From UBA2336 sp031395485 (GTDB taxonomy: Bacteria > Bacteroidota > Bacteroidia > Cytophagales > Cyclobacteriaceae): a stretch of 64,000 nt of DNA. Where the stretch lies: assembly GCA_031395485.1 (NCBI GenBank), contig JANNUS010000010.1, positions 248,001-312,000 on the forward strand, read 5' to 3'. Numbering within the stretch: position 1 is the stretch's first letter; each line of letters starts with the position of its first letter. Of this stretch, positions 41,716 to 49,568 are shown piece by piece. The translations under genes were made by a program, and so were the position numbers. The notes below the pieces were generated by a model. It was given only the letters and a program-made list of their open reading frames with translations. It did not search any database and was not told the origin of the DNA.

Positions 41716-43379
41716 TATTGTATGGTCACCTTTTTCAAATAGAATCCTTTAGCATCCACCTGTGGAGGTAGTACACTGTTTACAACAATGCCTTCGGCCG
41801 GAATAACCAATTTACTTGTTTGATCATTTGCAGTAATATCGAATGGTAAAGGCATAAAGAAATTGTTAATCCTTAGTTGATATTTCTGAAAACCAACTTG
41901 CTTTACATTCACATCGAGTACATCGGTAGTTCTTAAGTAAAAGTCGAAAAATGGTTTTAGGTCTTTCCCGGAGGCTTTGCTAAATAGGTTCTCTACATCT
42001 TTAGTTGTAACAAAATTGTCATAGGTGTATTGAGGATCGGTTGCTAATTTTTTAAGGGTTGGGAAGAAGATACTATCCCCAATTACATACCGTAAACTAT
42101 GCATAAAAAAAGAGCCTTTAATGTAAATATCGCCACCATATACTTCAGCTTCTGTTACTTCATCTCCTAATACAATTGCTTTTGTATTTCGCACACCCCT
42201 TTTGTGGCCATCTATCATTTCGTTATAAGCTGCTTCTCCTCCTAATTCTAGCATAGCTAATGCTTCGGCATACGTGGCAATTCCTTCCTGTATCCACATA
42301 TGTGCCCAGTCTTTATTGGTAACCTTATTGGCCCACCATTCATGGGCATACTCATGAAACAGGTTATCGGAATATTCATGACCACCCACTTGCCTGTATC
42401 TGAATTTGTTATCAAAAGTGATCATCGTTTGATGCTCCATACCTGAATTAGGCACTTCAGCAATTCCAATTTTTTCCTTGGCCCATGGATATTCACCAAA
42501 ATACTTTTCCAAAATCTTGGAGTCTCTAATTTTTGTTTCTATTACTTTTTTAGCGTGCATCGTATCCACTTCTAAAACATAATATTCGACTGGTACACGA
42601 GTTCCTGCAATCGTAGTGTATACGTCTTTTACCACTTTGTATTTACCGATATTGAATAGAATACAGTAATTGCTGATGGTATACTTTGTTTTCCAATAAT
42701 ATGTTGATCTGTTATTTTTAGTGGCAACATTCATTAATAGACCTGGTCCTGCAACCACTAAATTTGAAGGAACAGTTATTTTCATATCCACCCCTTCGTT
42801 AGGCTCATCACTGGGATGATCTTTACAGGGGAAATACATTTTACCTCCTTCACCTTGAATGTTTATGGCTACCCAGTCATTCCCGTTCGTATCTTTAGTC
42901 CACGTAAATCCACCATCCCACGGAGGTTTTACAGCTACAGGAGGAATTCCGTTGTATTCAATATTTACTCTGTGATTTCCTATTTTAAAACCTGCTGAAG
43001 AAGTTATAAATATTTTGTCATCGTGTTGCTTGAATGAAGCCACTTTACCATTCACTTTAATTTTAGTAACCGTGTATAAATGAATTAAGTCAAGCAAAAT
43101 AGTATCTGCCTTTTTTGATAAATTCAAACTTACTTCAACAAAACCCTTAATGGATTGTTGTTTAATATCTATATCCAAAGCAAGGGTATAATGCCGTATG
43201 TCCATAACAGCTTGTAAGGGTAGCAGCTTACCTCCGGAAGTGAGGTAACTTATATCTCTACTAGTAATGTTATTATCATTTTGGCTATTGGCAATAAGGC
43301 ATTGAAATGAAAAAACAATGAGTGTACATAATTTAAATATGTTCGTTGTGTTCTCTTTCATCTTCAATATTAATTTCAT
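41715..43379 (-). CDS. Secreted M1-family metallopeptidase
   Basis: A 554-residue zinc aminopeptidase-like protein with a signal peptide (ending near LIANSQ, 30). Catalytic motif HEYAHEW (H342, E343, H346) with the third zinc ligand E365 in MWIQEG, and the substrate motif NSGMEHQT (313-316 region), where the classical GxMEN ends in His instead of Asn. The N-terminal saddle domain (IRHYTLALDIDIKQQSIKGF) is typical of M1. Shorter than full M1 enzymes, as it lacks the large helical C-terminal domain. A second ATG six codons in (MKENTT) is also possible. It is coupled to the CorA-like gene. Confidence 0.88.
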   Translation of the reverse strand: MKLILKMKENTTNIFKLCTLIVFSFQCLIANSQNDNNITSRDISYLTSGGKLLPLQAVMDIRHYTLALDIDIKQQSIKGFVEVSLNLSKKADTILLDLIHLYTVTKIKVNGKVASFKQHDDKIFITSSAGFKIGNHRVNIEYNGIPPVAVKPPWDGGFTWTKDTNGNDWVAINIQGEGGKMYFPCKDHPSDEPNEGVDMKITVPSNLVVAGPGLLMNVATKNNRSTYYWKTKYTISNYCILFNIGKYKVVKDVYTTIAGTRVPVEYYVLEVDTMHAKKVIETKIRDSKILEKYFGEYPWAKEKIGIAEVPNSGMEHQTMITFDNKFRYRQVGGHEYSDNLFHEYAHEWWANKVTNKDWAHMWIQEGIATYAEALAMLELGGEAAYNEMIDGHKRGVRNTKAIVLGDEVTEAEVYGGDIYIKGSFFMHSLRYVIGDSIFFPTLKKLATDPQYTYDNFVTTKDVENLFSKASGKDLKPFFDFYLRTTDVLDVNVKQVGFQKYQLRINNFFMPLPFDITANDQTSKLVIPAEGIVVNSVLPPQVDAKGFYLKKVTIQ

Positions 43380-43540
43380 ATGCTTTTAATTGAAATGACT
43401 GTTTATAGATAATAAATATACTTTTTTTTGGAACATTTCATCTCCATTTTTTTTGAAGCCCTCAGTTATTGACGGTTACTAATCTTCTCAATTTTTAATA
43501 ACTTAGTAGCCGTTTCAGCTACATTTAAAATTCTAATAAC

Positions 43541-44077
43541 ATGAAAGCACTCAAATACATCGGTATCGCCTTAGGGGCAATAGTTGCTCTTATTCTGATT
43601 ATTGCTTTGTTCGTTTCGAAAGATGTTCTTTATGAGAAGTCCATCAGTATCAATGCGCCCATTGATAGTGTTTGGTTGAACGTCCGTAGTCTGTCTGCAA
43701 TAGATAAATGGAGCCCATGGAATGACTACGATCCGAATATGAAAAAATCACTTACCGGAACAGATGGAGCTGTTGGGGCAATGTCTTCCTGGGAAAGTAA
43801 TGTTGAAGAAGTTGGAAAGGGAAGCCAGACTATTTCAAAAATAGAAGTGCCAACGTTACTCGAAACTGATTTGAAATTTTATGTTCCCTACGAAAGCGAA
43901 GCAAAGGGATATATTAAACTAAGTCCTGATGGAACAGGCACAAAGGTCACGTGGGGCTTTCAAAGCGAAATGCCGTACCCGTTTAACATCATGAAACTCT
44001 TCATGAATATGGAAGAGATGATGGATAAGGATTGGAACAGCGGCCTGGGTAAGCTCAAGGCGTTATGTGAGGAATAA
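43541..44077 (+). CDS. SRPBCC/polyketide-cyclase-like protein with N-terminal anchor
   Basis: A 178-residue protein: one TM helix (residues 4-27, YIGIALGAIVALILIIALFV) followed by an SRPBCC (START-like) fold, seen in the motifs VLYEKSISINAPIDSVWLNV, IDKWSPWNDYDP, and SPDGTGTKVTWGFQSEMPYP. Such proteins bind hydrophobic ligands in a deep cavity; the ligand is unknown. It is a single gene, divergent from the M1 peptidase and convergent with the araC-type gene. Confidence 0.82.
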   Translation: MKALKYIGIALGAIVALILIIALFVSKDVLYEKSISINAPIDSVWLNVRSLSAIDKWSPWNDYDPNMKKSLTGTDGAVGAMSSWESNVEEVGKGSQTISKIEVPTLLETDLKFYVPYESEAKGYIKLSPDGTGTKVTWGFQSEMPYPFNIMKLFMNMEEMMDKDWNSGLGKLKALCEE

Positions 44078-44230
44078 GTGTACTCGCTTTAGTAGGTCTA
44101 CTCTTGATTATTGAGATTTGACTTTGGACGCAGGCAGTAACCACTAATTGTTTCTTATAAGAAAGCACCACAGACAATATTTTCTAGGAATTTTTTTGTT
44201 TTGAAAGGCTTGCACTATTGATCGAGGGCT

Positions 44231-45112
44231 TTAAGCTACGCCTCTTCCAAAACCCACCGTGTCGCGATATAGCTGTGGCGAAATATCCGCATTGGTTTTA
44301 AAGAAACGACTGAAGTAATGTTCGTCTTCATAGCCTAATTCACTGGCTATTTCTTTAACGGGCTTGGTAGTCAAATACAATTCGCGTTTGGCTTCAATTA
44401 TAATACGCTCGGAGATTAGATCCGTTAGTGTTTTGTTAAAATGCGTCTTCGTGATTTTAGCTAAAGCCTTTGGGGTGATGTTCAGCAGATCGGCATAGTT
44501 GCTGGCCGAGTGCTTGGTTCTGAAGTGCTCTTCTATAGCATCCTTCAGGTTTTGTAAAATAAAAGGCTCTTTGTTGTTCGCTGTTGCTTTTTGAGCTTCG
44601 GGTTGTTGCTTGGCTTTTAAGCGGGAAGCGGTGATTAACAATATTTTTAAGTATGAAATCAGTAACTCGTATTGTGCCAATGCCGGATTTTGCATTTCTG
44701 TTTTGATTTGTTCTAATACCATTTTAAAGGTAGCCTCGGAGGGATCATCAACTATTGTAATAGGTGGATTGTAAATATTATTGAAGAGAATACCGTTGCA
44801 GGAAACTTCTTTATGGTGTTTCAGGATACAAAAGAAATCGGAATGAAAGTGAATGGCGACTCCTTTGATGTTCTTTGCTTTCGAAAACATGAAGGGCTGG
44901 AAAGGCGAAAATGCCAGCAACGAGTTTTTACCAAATTTGTATTCTGAAAAATCAGCTTTCAACTCTCCGCTGCCTTCCATCACCCAAATAAGTGAAAAAT
45001 AATTATGGCGCTGAATATGATCGAAGCAGCTATGGTCTTCAAAAGAAAAGAGCTTAAAGCCCAGGTTTCCGTTTTGGGGATTGACTAATGTGAACGAGGA
45101 TTGATTAAGCAT
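44231..45112 (-). CDS. AraC-family transcriptional regulator
   Basis: A 293-residue regulator with an N-terminal cupin-like ligand-binding domain (about 15-130, HRNYFS-type start and GSGELKADFSEYKFGKNSLLAF) and a C-terminal double helix-turn-helix (about 190-288: HSASNYADLLNITPKALAKI, then KEIASELGYEDEHYFSRFFK). It is the last gene of a leftward operon with a thioredoxin-like gene, a DUF1348 gene and fabF. A shared 28-bp element before this operon and before the AhpD-like gene is my candidate for its binding site. Confidence 0.92.
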   Translation of the reverse strand: MLNQSSFTLVNPQNGNLGFKLFSFEDHSCFDHIQRHNYFSLIWVMEGSGELKADFSEYKFGKNSLLAFSPFQPFMFSKAKNIKGVAIHFHSDFFCILKHHKEVSCNGILFNNIYNPPITIVDDPSEATFKMVLEQIKTEMQNPALAQYELLISYLKILLITASRLKAKQQPEAQKATANNKEPFILQNLKDAIEEHFRTKHSASNYADLLNITPKALAKITKTHFNKTLTDLISERIIIEAKRELYLTTKPVKEIASELGYEDEHYFSRFFKTNADISPQLYRDTVGFGRGVA

Positions 45113-45129
45113 AGAAAATAGTTACTTCC

Positions 45130-46386
45130 TTAATTTTTATATTTTTTAAAGATAGTAGTCGCAATATGTCCGCCAAAACCAAAGGTGTTGTTTACTGCGT
45201 AGTTAATACTTTTTGCCTGGGCGATTTGCAACGTTAAATTAAATTTATTGGCAAATGCAGGCTCCACTTCAGTGGTGTTGATTGTTGGCGGAATAATACC
45301 TTGCTCAATGGCCTTGATGCACACAATGGCTTCGATGGCACCGGCTGCTCCCAACAAATGTCCTGTCATCGATTTAGTGGCACTGATATTCAAATTTTTT
45401 CGTTCACCAAACACGCGCAGGATCGCTTTCAATTCACTCTCATCGCCCATAGGCGTTGAGGTAGCGTGGGCATTCACATAGTCAACCTGATCGGCCGTAA
45501 TTTCTGCATCTTCCAGGGCATCTAACATTCCTAAGTAAGCTCCTTCTCCATCGGGATGCGTGCCCGTAAGATGATACGCATCGGCTGCCATGCCCGTACC
45601 AACAATCTCTGCTATGATGGGCGCACTACGTTTGATTGCTGATTCCAGACTTTCTAAAATCAATGCACCGGCTCCTTCGCCCATTACAAAGCCATCACGT
45701 TTAGTATCAAATGGCCGCGAGGCACCTTGTGGATTTTCATTAAATGTTGACAGCGCCTTTGACGCATTGAAGCCACCCATACCACTTTCGTTGATCGGTG
45801 CTTCTGAACCGCCTGTGATAATCATATCGGCTTTGCCCAATCGAATGTAGTTGCACGCATCGATGATAGCGTTGTTGGACGAAGCACAAGCTGAAATGGT
45901 TGAGAAGTTAAGTCCCCGTAATCCATAACGAATGGAAATGACACCCGAAGGAATGTCGGCAATTATTTTTGGTATGAAGTAGGGATTGAATCGGGGAATT
46001 TTTTTGCCATTCACAAATTCTTCTACCTGATCCTGAAAGGTAAGAATGCCTCCGTTGCCCGAACCCCAGATGACACCTATCTTATTTCTATTCAGTTTTT
46101 CAAAATCAATGCGGGCCGCTTTGATGGCTTCGTCTGCAGCGGCTACTGCATATTGCGTGAACAAATCATATTTTCGTGCTTCGTTTTTTTCGAAGTACTT
46201 ACTGGCGTTGAAGTTTTTTACTTCTGCTGCAAACCTGGTTTTAAAGTGACTGGTGTCGAACTTGGTGATTACATCAACTCCGCTTTTTCCGGCCACTAGG
46301 TTTGTCCACAACTCGTCAATGGAATTGCCCAATGGAGTAATGGCCCCCAGCCCGGTTACTACAACTCTTTTCAGTTCTTTGATCAT
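45130..46386 (-). CDS. fabF: Beta-ketoacyl-ACP synthase II-type enzyme
   Basis: A 418-residue condensing enzyme of fatty-acid synthesis: RVVVTGLGAITPLGNSIDELW at the N-terminus, catalytic Cys in TISACASSNNAI near 165, the two active-site His in NAHATSTPMGD and MTGHLLGAAGAIEA, and the C-terminal NNTFGFGGHIATTIF. It lies 17 bp upstream of araC and 36 bp behind a DUF1348 gene, not next to acpP or other fab genes, so it may be a second, stress-linked copy. Confidence 0.93.
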   Translation of the reverse strand: MIKELKRVVVTGLGAITPLGNSIDELWTNLVAGKSGVDVITKFDTSHFKTRFAAEVKNFNASKYFEKNEARKYDLFTQYAVAAADEAIKAARIDFEKLNRNKIGVIWGSGNGGILTFQDQVEEFVNGKKIPRFNPYFIPKIIADIPSGVISIRYGLRGLNFSTISACASSNNAIIDACNYIRLGKADMIITGGSEAPINESGMGGFNASKALSTFNENPQGASRPFDTKRDGFVMGEGAGALILESLESAIKRSAPIIAEIVGTGMAADAYHLTGTHPDGEGAYLGMLDALEDAEITADQVDYVNAHATSTPMGDESELKAILRVFGERKNLNISATKSMTGHLLGAAGAIEAIVCIKAIEQGIIPPTINTTEVEPAFANKFNLTLQIAQAKSINYAVNNTFGFGGHIATTIFKKYKN

Positions 46387-46422
46387 GATAAAAAATTAGA
46401 ATGATGAAACAAGATAACCCCG

Positions 46423-46839
46423 TTATGATAATCTTCGTTCCTGCTCTGTAATTTCTAAGTCGTTAATGCTGGCATACCGTTTGGCCATGTAGCCGTTTTC
46501 ATCGAACTCCCAGTTTTCATTTCCATAGGCACGAAACCACTTGCCTTCTGCATTTTGATATTCATACTCAAAGCGCACGGCAATACGATTTTCGGTGTGC
46601 GCCCAATATTCTTTTTTGAGTTTGTAGTTTAATTCTCTCTTCCATTTGTCGCTAAGAAATTTTACGATTTCCTCCCGGCCATGGATAAATAGGTTTCGGT
46701 TACGCCATTCACTATCGACTGTATACGCTTTGGAAACGCGCACCGGATCTTTGCTGTTCCAGGCGTCTTCTGCCATCTGAATTTTTTGTTTGGCCGTTTC
46801 AAGGGTGAACGGGGGCAGGGGTAATCTTTTTTCTTCCAT
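46423..46839 (-). CDS. DUF1348 (NTF2-like) protein
   Basis: A 138-residue cystatin/NTF2-like fold protein of the DUF1348 family, recognised by LPPFTLETAKQKIQMAEDAWNS, DSEWRNRNLFIHGREEIVKFL, RIAVRFEYEYQNAEGKWFRAYGNENWEF and the final INDLEITEQERRL. The function of the family is unknown, though NTF2-like folds often bind small hydrophobic molecules. It is the second gene of the operon, 12 bp behind the thioredoxin-like gene. Confidence 0.88.
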   Translation of the reverse strand: MEEKRLPLPPFTLETAKQKIQMAEDAWNSKDPVRVSKAYTVDSEWRNRNLFIHGREEIVKFLSDKWKRELNYKLKKEYWAHTENRIAVRFEYEYQNAEGKWFRAYGNENWEFDENGYMAKRYASINDLEITEQERRLS

Positions 46840-46851
46840 AATAAGTTTCGG

Positions 46852-47484
46852 TTAGTTAAAACAATCCGGGCAAAATATACTGGCTCGATTTACCAACTTT
46901 ATGATTTCTGTTTCCAATGCTTTTTGTTTATCGTGCGCATACCATTTGTGCAATTCAGTTGAATAGGAGGCGGCCGTTTCCGGATTTGACTTTAGTTCTT
47001 TCACTAACTTCTGAGCTTCAGTAGGTCGCGGCCCCCAAATGCCCGTTACGTTGTAGTGTGCATCCAATTGAATGAGTTTTGGTATCGACCGGCTTTCACT
47101 CGTAAGATAAGCATCCATCAATTCCGGATTCTCATCGCGATAGACTAATTTCATTTCAATCAACCCATTCGATAAGTCGGCTACTTTTTGAAAAGCGGGG
47201 AGTGTTTGCGCAGCATCGCCACACCAATGTTCGGTGAGGATCAGCCAATACGTTTTGTGTGTAAGTCGTTTCACTTGTTGCGCCAACACTTCACTTACAG
47301 CATAGGTTTTCTCTACCCTACTCATACGATGCTGGTTCAGGTTGATGTATTCTTTTATTTTCGTATCGGGATTGTACAAAAGTTCTTCGGTCATCTGGTG
47401 TTTGTATTGATCGTACCCAATACCTTTTTGAAGATAATTTTGGTAATCTGATTTTCCGATTGATTTGATTTCTGTAGCAGTCAT
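46852..47484 (-). CDS. Thioredoxin-like protein with one-cysteine active site (WCGDA)
   Basis: A 210-residue cytoplasmic protein. The thioredoxin motif reads HWCGDA with only C88, so the second catalytic Cys is missing; a separate CPDC (C205, C208) lies at the C-terminal end. The cis-Pro loop is RSIPKLIQLD. The group with WCGDA is common in Bacteroidota, as far as I remember. I chose the ATG at 47484 (MTATEIKSIG); the frame runs 23 codons further but would cover the promoter. It is the first gene of the araC operon and is preceded by a -7 box and the 28-bp element. Confidence 0.82.
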   Translation of the reverse strand: MTATEIKSIGKSDYQNYLQKGIGYDQYKHQMTEELLYNPDTKIKEYINLNQHRMSRVEKTYAVSEVLAQQVKRLTHKTYWLILTEHWCGDAAQTLPAFQKVADLSNGLIEMKLVYRDENPELMDAYLTSESRSIPKLIQLDAHYNVTGIWGPRPTEAQKLVKELKSNPETAASYSTELHKWYAHDKQKALETEIIKLVNRASIFCPDCFN

Positions 47485-47506
47485 AACTCTTCTCGTTTTA
47501 ACTGTA

Positions 47507-47564
47507 CAAAGGTGCAACCATGAAACTGGCTTTACCATGGAGGATTCACGCAATGAGGTGGATG
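47507..47564 (-). promoter_or_regulatory. Promoter and 28-bp operator of the trx-DUF1348-fabF-araC operon
   Basis: On the minus strand CACCTTTG (47514-47507) resembles the -7 box TAnnTTTG. A 28-bp element at 47564-47537 begins 23 bp upstream; it has TCCACCT, TTGCGT and ATC-TCCAT blocks that recur at 49132-49105 in 21 of 28 positions with the same 23-bp distance. Position (around -40 to -70) fits an activator of the AraC type. Confidence 0.6.
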
Positions 47565-47581
47565 ATTTTCCTGTTCATCTG

Positions 47582-48388
47582 CTAAGAGGCGTTTTCCAGC
47601 CTGACAGGCTCAATAATCTTCAATTTATCACCCACACGTAGCCATTTCCCTTTTTGCGACTCAGGAATGTAGGTGTTGATTGTAAGGTGATACAAGCTGC
47701 CGTAGGCGGGGATGTGACTGTTTTCTGGTAATGTATTTTCCCTATTTTTCATCATTCGCTTTACAAATGTCTTGTCGGTGATTCCGGTAAGCGGATTGCG
47801 TGGCGGCACATTGCAGCGCGCACGCGGACTTACGCCAATCATTTCAACATCACCAATGGTTAATCGCATACCGTTGCCAGGTTCTCCTACTAAATTCTCT
47901 TCCCAGTATGGCTCAACACCGCCTAACTCAATAGTCGCACGAAAACGAAGGCGCACATCTTCGAGGGTGCGATCTGAGAATTCTTCATGCAAGGATTGCA
48001 GTGAGGCTTCACTCAAAATAGTGACACTACTGGCAGTAGGTATGTCCATTAATTGCCCCTGTTTATTTTGTACAAGGGATATGGGTTCACCAAAAAAGTC
48101 GCTTAAATATTTCTCTGCTTCTGATTTATCATTCAGCAAATGGAATGAACGGACTGGGCCGCCACTCCGGTCTGAAAAGGTTACCCTATAGTTTAGTAGA
48201 TCATAGGTTGCCTTCAATTCATTTACCCTGCCGGATCGTTTGCCATTCATAAAACGGCCATCGTGCGCAAGCATGGCAAACTCCCGATCATAACGGAGTG
48301 AGTGTATGCCTATTTCTGCCTCCTTTAGCTCAACAGGGTCAAGCGATTTGATGGGGTAGATGCGGATGCGCGAAACGCAGGCTTCCAT
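47582..48388 (-). CDS. MOSC domain protein
   Basis: A 268-residue protein with the N-terminal MOSC beta-barrel (SRIRIYPIKSLDPVELKEAEI, RYDREFAML) and the C-terminal MOSC domain with the key Cys in PRARCNVPPRNP (about 210). The family carries sulfur for molybdenum cofactor or works as an mARC-like reductase. It follows the AhpD-like gene after 88 bp containing a stem-loop. It may share that gene's promoter or have its own. Confidence 0.88.
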   Translation of the reverse strand: MEACVSRIRIYPIKSLDPVELKEAEIGIHSLRYDREFAMLAHDGRFMNGKRSGRVNELKATYDLLNYRVTFSDRSGGPVRSFHLLNDKSEAEKYLSDFFGEPISLVQNKQGQLMDIPTASSVTILSEASLQSLHEEFSDRTLEDVRLRFRATIELGGVEPYWEENLVGEPGNGMRLTIGDVEMIGVSPRARCNVPPRNPLTGITDKTFVKRMMKNRENTLPENSHIPAYGSLYHLTINTYIPESQKGKWLRVGDKLKIIEPVRLENAS

Positions 48389-48407
48389 AAGATATGGGTT
48401 TGAGGAA

Positions 48408-48441
48408 TTAATGGGTCAGGATCAACATCCCGACCCATTAA
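48408..48441. terminator. Stem-loop between AhpD-like and MOSC genes
   Basis: TTAATGGGTC (48408-48417) pairs exactly with GACCCATTAA (48432-48441); the loop holds a further GGAT/ATCC pairing. The minus-strand side is not followed by a strong T run, so it may be an attenuator or RNA processing/stability element rather than a full terminator. Confidence 0.5.
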
Positions 48442-48476
48442 AATATAGTTATTTAAATGGCTACCCTGAATGCTTT

Positions 48477-49034
48477 TTATAAGATTTTTACTTTTTCAAA
48501 CGCAGTTACTTCAGGGAAATCAATTTCTGTTTGAGCTGTTTTATTGAGGTAGTTTGTCAGAATATTCAATGCAACGTGGGCTACAATTTCTGCCACTTCT
48601 CCATCTGTGTACCCGGCCGCCTTTACGGATTTTACGTCAGCATCTTCTACTGAACCTTTTTTACTTACCAGGGCTTGGGCGAATTTTAACGCTGCATCAA
48701 TTTTTGAATTACTGTTATTTCCTTCCCGCGCAGAGGCTAACGCAGGAACATCAATCCCCACTAACTTCTCTCCAATAAAGGAATGTGCAGAAAGACAATA
48801 ATCGCAGGTATTACTTTCGGCAACTGCCAGAGCGATTAGTTCTCCTGTTTTAGCGCCTAATGTTCCATGGCCAAGTGCTCCACTCAAATTAAGATAACCT
48901 TCCAATACAGCCGATGAATTGCCCATTGTGCGCATCATATTAGGCACCATCCCTAATTTGCTTTGAACACCATTGAATAACTCTTTTGTTTTGCCTGTAG
49001 CTACCTCTGGACTTAATGCTTTTAAACGTGTCAT
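48477..49034 (-). CDS. AhpD-like/carboxymuconolactone decarboxylase family peroxidase
   Basis: A 185-residue helical protein with the AhpD redox motif CDYCLSAH (C77, C80, H84), as in alkylhydroperoxidase and peroxidase-related enzymes. N-terminal LGMVPNMMRTMGNSSAVLEGYLNLSGAL split by turns is typical of the CMD family. It probably removes hydroperoxides together with a thiol donor. It is preceded by the same 28-bp element and -7 box as the thioredoxin-like operon. Confidence 0.9.
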   Translation of the reverse strand: MTRLKALSPEVATGKTKELFNGVQSKLGMVPNMMRTMGNSSAVLEGYLNLSGALGHGTLGAKTGELIALAVAESNTCDYCLSAHSFIGEKLVGIDVPALASAREGNNSNSKIDAALKFAQALVSKKGSVEDADVKSVKAAGYTDGEVAEIVAHVALNILTNYLNKTAQTEIDFPEVTAFEKVKIL

Positions 49035-49074
49035 GTTTTGTTTGTTTTAGTTTTGTTTGTCGTTATTGACAATG

Positions 49075-49132
49075 CAAAAGTGCAGTGCTGCACCGCGGTT
49101 TAAAATGGATGATGTACGCAAGTAGGTGGACA
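49075..49132 (-). promoter_or_regulatory. Promoter and 28-bp operator of the AhpD-like gene
   Basis: On the minus strand CACTTTTG (49082-49075) resembles TAnnTTTG, and the 28-bp element (49132-49105) with TCCACCT, TTGCGT and ATC-TCCAT blocks lies 23 bp upstream. It is the second copy of the element found before the trx-araC operon. Confidence 0.6.
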
Positions 49133-49211
49133 ATTTTTCCTTTGCCCTACACTATGTGAATGAGTAACAGAGAGTGTGGGGTGTGGCTTTCTGCCATTGC
49201 TTTTGTCTCGC

Positions 49212-49247
49212 GCCTATGGCATATACCAAATGAGCGGGCATTTTCAG
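49212..49247 (+). repeat. Border-like repeat R1
   Basis: GCCTAT starts at 49212 and ATGAGCGGGCATTTTCAG ends at 49247. R2 at 51458-51498 has GCCTAT and ATGAGCGGCTTTTCAG in the same order and orientation, with a different spacer length. The pair brackets the higA fragment, SnoaL-like, F420-like and Crp/Fnr genes. Confidence 0.55.
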
Positions 49248-49390
49248 CGGTCGACTCTTTTTAAAAAGTTGAAGGTGTCGGTCAACTGTTTCTCACTTGC
49301 CATGTTATTTATTTTTTCAAAGTACAAGTTACCTCGAAGTCGTTCGCTTGCCCACTTGGGAAATCTTTGCTAGTACGTATTATATTATTT

Positions 49391-49567
49391 TTAGGCCGCG
49401 GCACTTTGATAGTGCTTTAGTGATTCCAACTCTTTTGATTTAAGCTGTGCTTCTTCTTCAATGTCAAAGTCGTTCTGAAGACCCAGCAAAAATTTTGCTG
49501 AATTACCAAAATATTCTGAAAGCCACAAAGCGGTGTCGGCTGTTACGCCACTGCCCTTCTGGTATTT
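49391..49567 (-). pseudogene. Truncated HigA-family antitoxin
   Basis: The minus-strand frame encodes KYQKGSGVTADTALWL, then SEYFGNSAKFLLGLQNDFDIEEE and a helical tail ending QSAAA. This matches the C-terminal half of HigA-type antitoxins (usual form: G-x-R-x-V-T-A-D-T-A-L-R-L-...-F-G-T-...-W-L-N-L-Q-...-Y-D-L). The N-terminal helix-turn-helix half is missing: the frame runs straight into the end of the SnoaL-like gene, with an in-frame stop at 49574. No toxin gene is present. Confidence 0.72.
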
Positions 49568-49568
49568 C

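Larger units (their letters stand above)
49035..49568. other. Gene-poor mosaic between the AhpD-like and SnoaL-like genes
   Basis: This 534-bp stretch contains the AhpD-like promoter/operator, repeat R1, a 19-residue minus-strand frame (49244-49303, MASEKQLTDTFNF start) without recognisable family, and the truncated HigA-like frame at 49391-49567. A plus-strand frame at 49176-49373 has no gene-like composition. The mix of fragments suggests past insertion and deletion. Confidence 0.6.

Noticed and set aside
44151..44164. Perfect palindrome TTTCTTATAAGAAA between convergent genes
   Set aside because: Short and AT-rich, no T run, no second copy seen; too likely by chance in this base composition.
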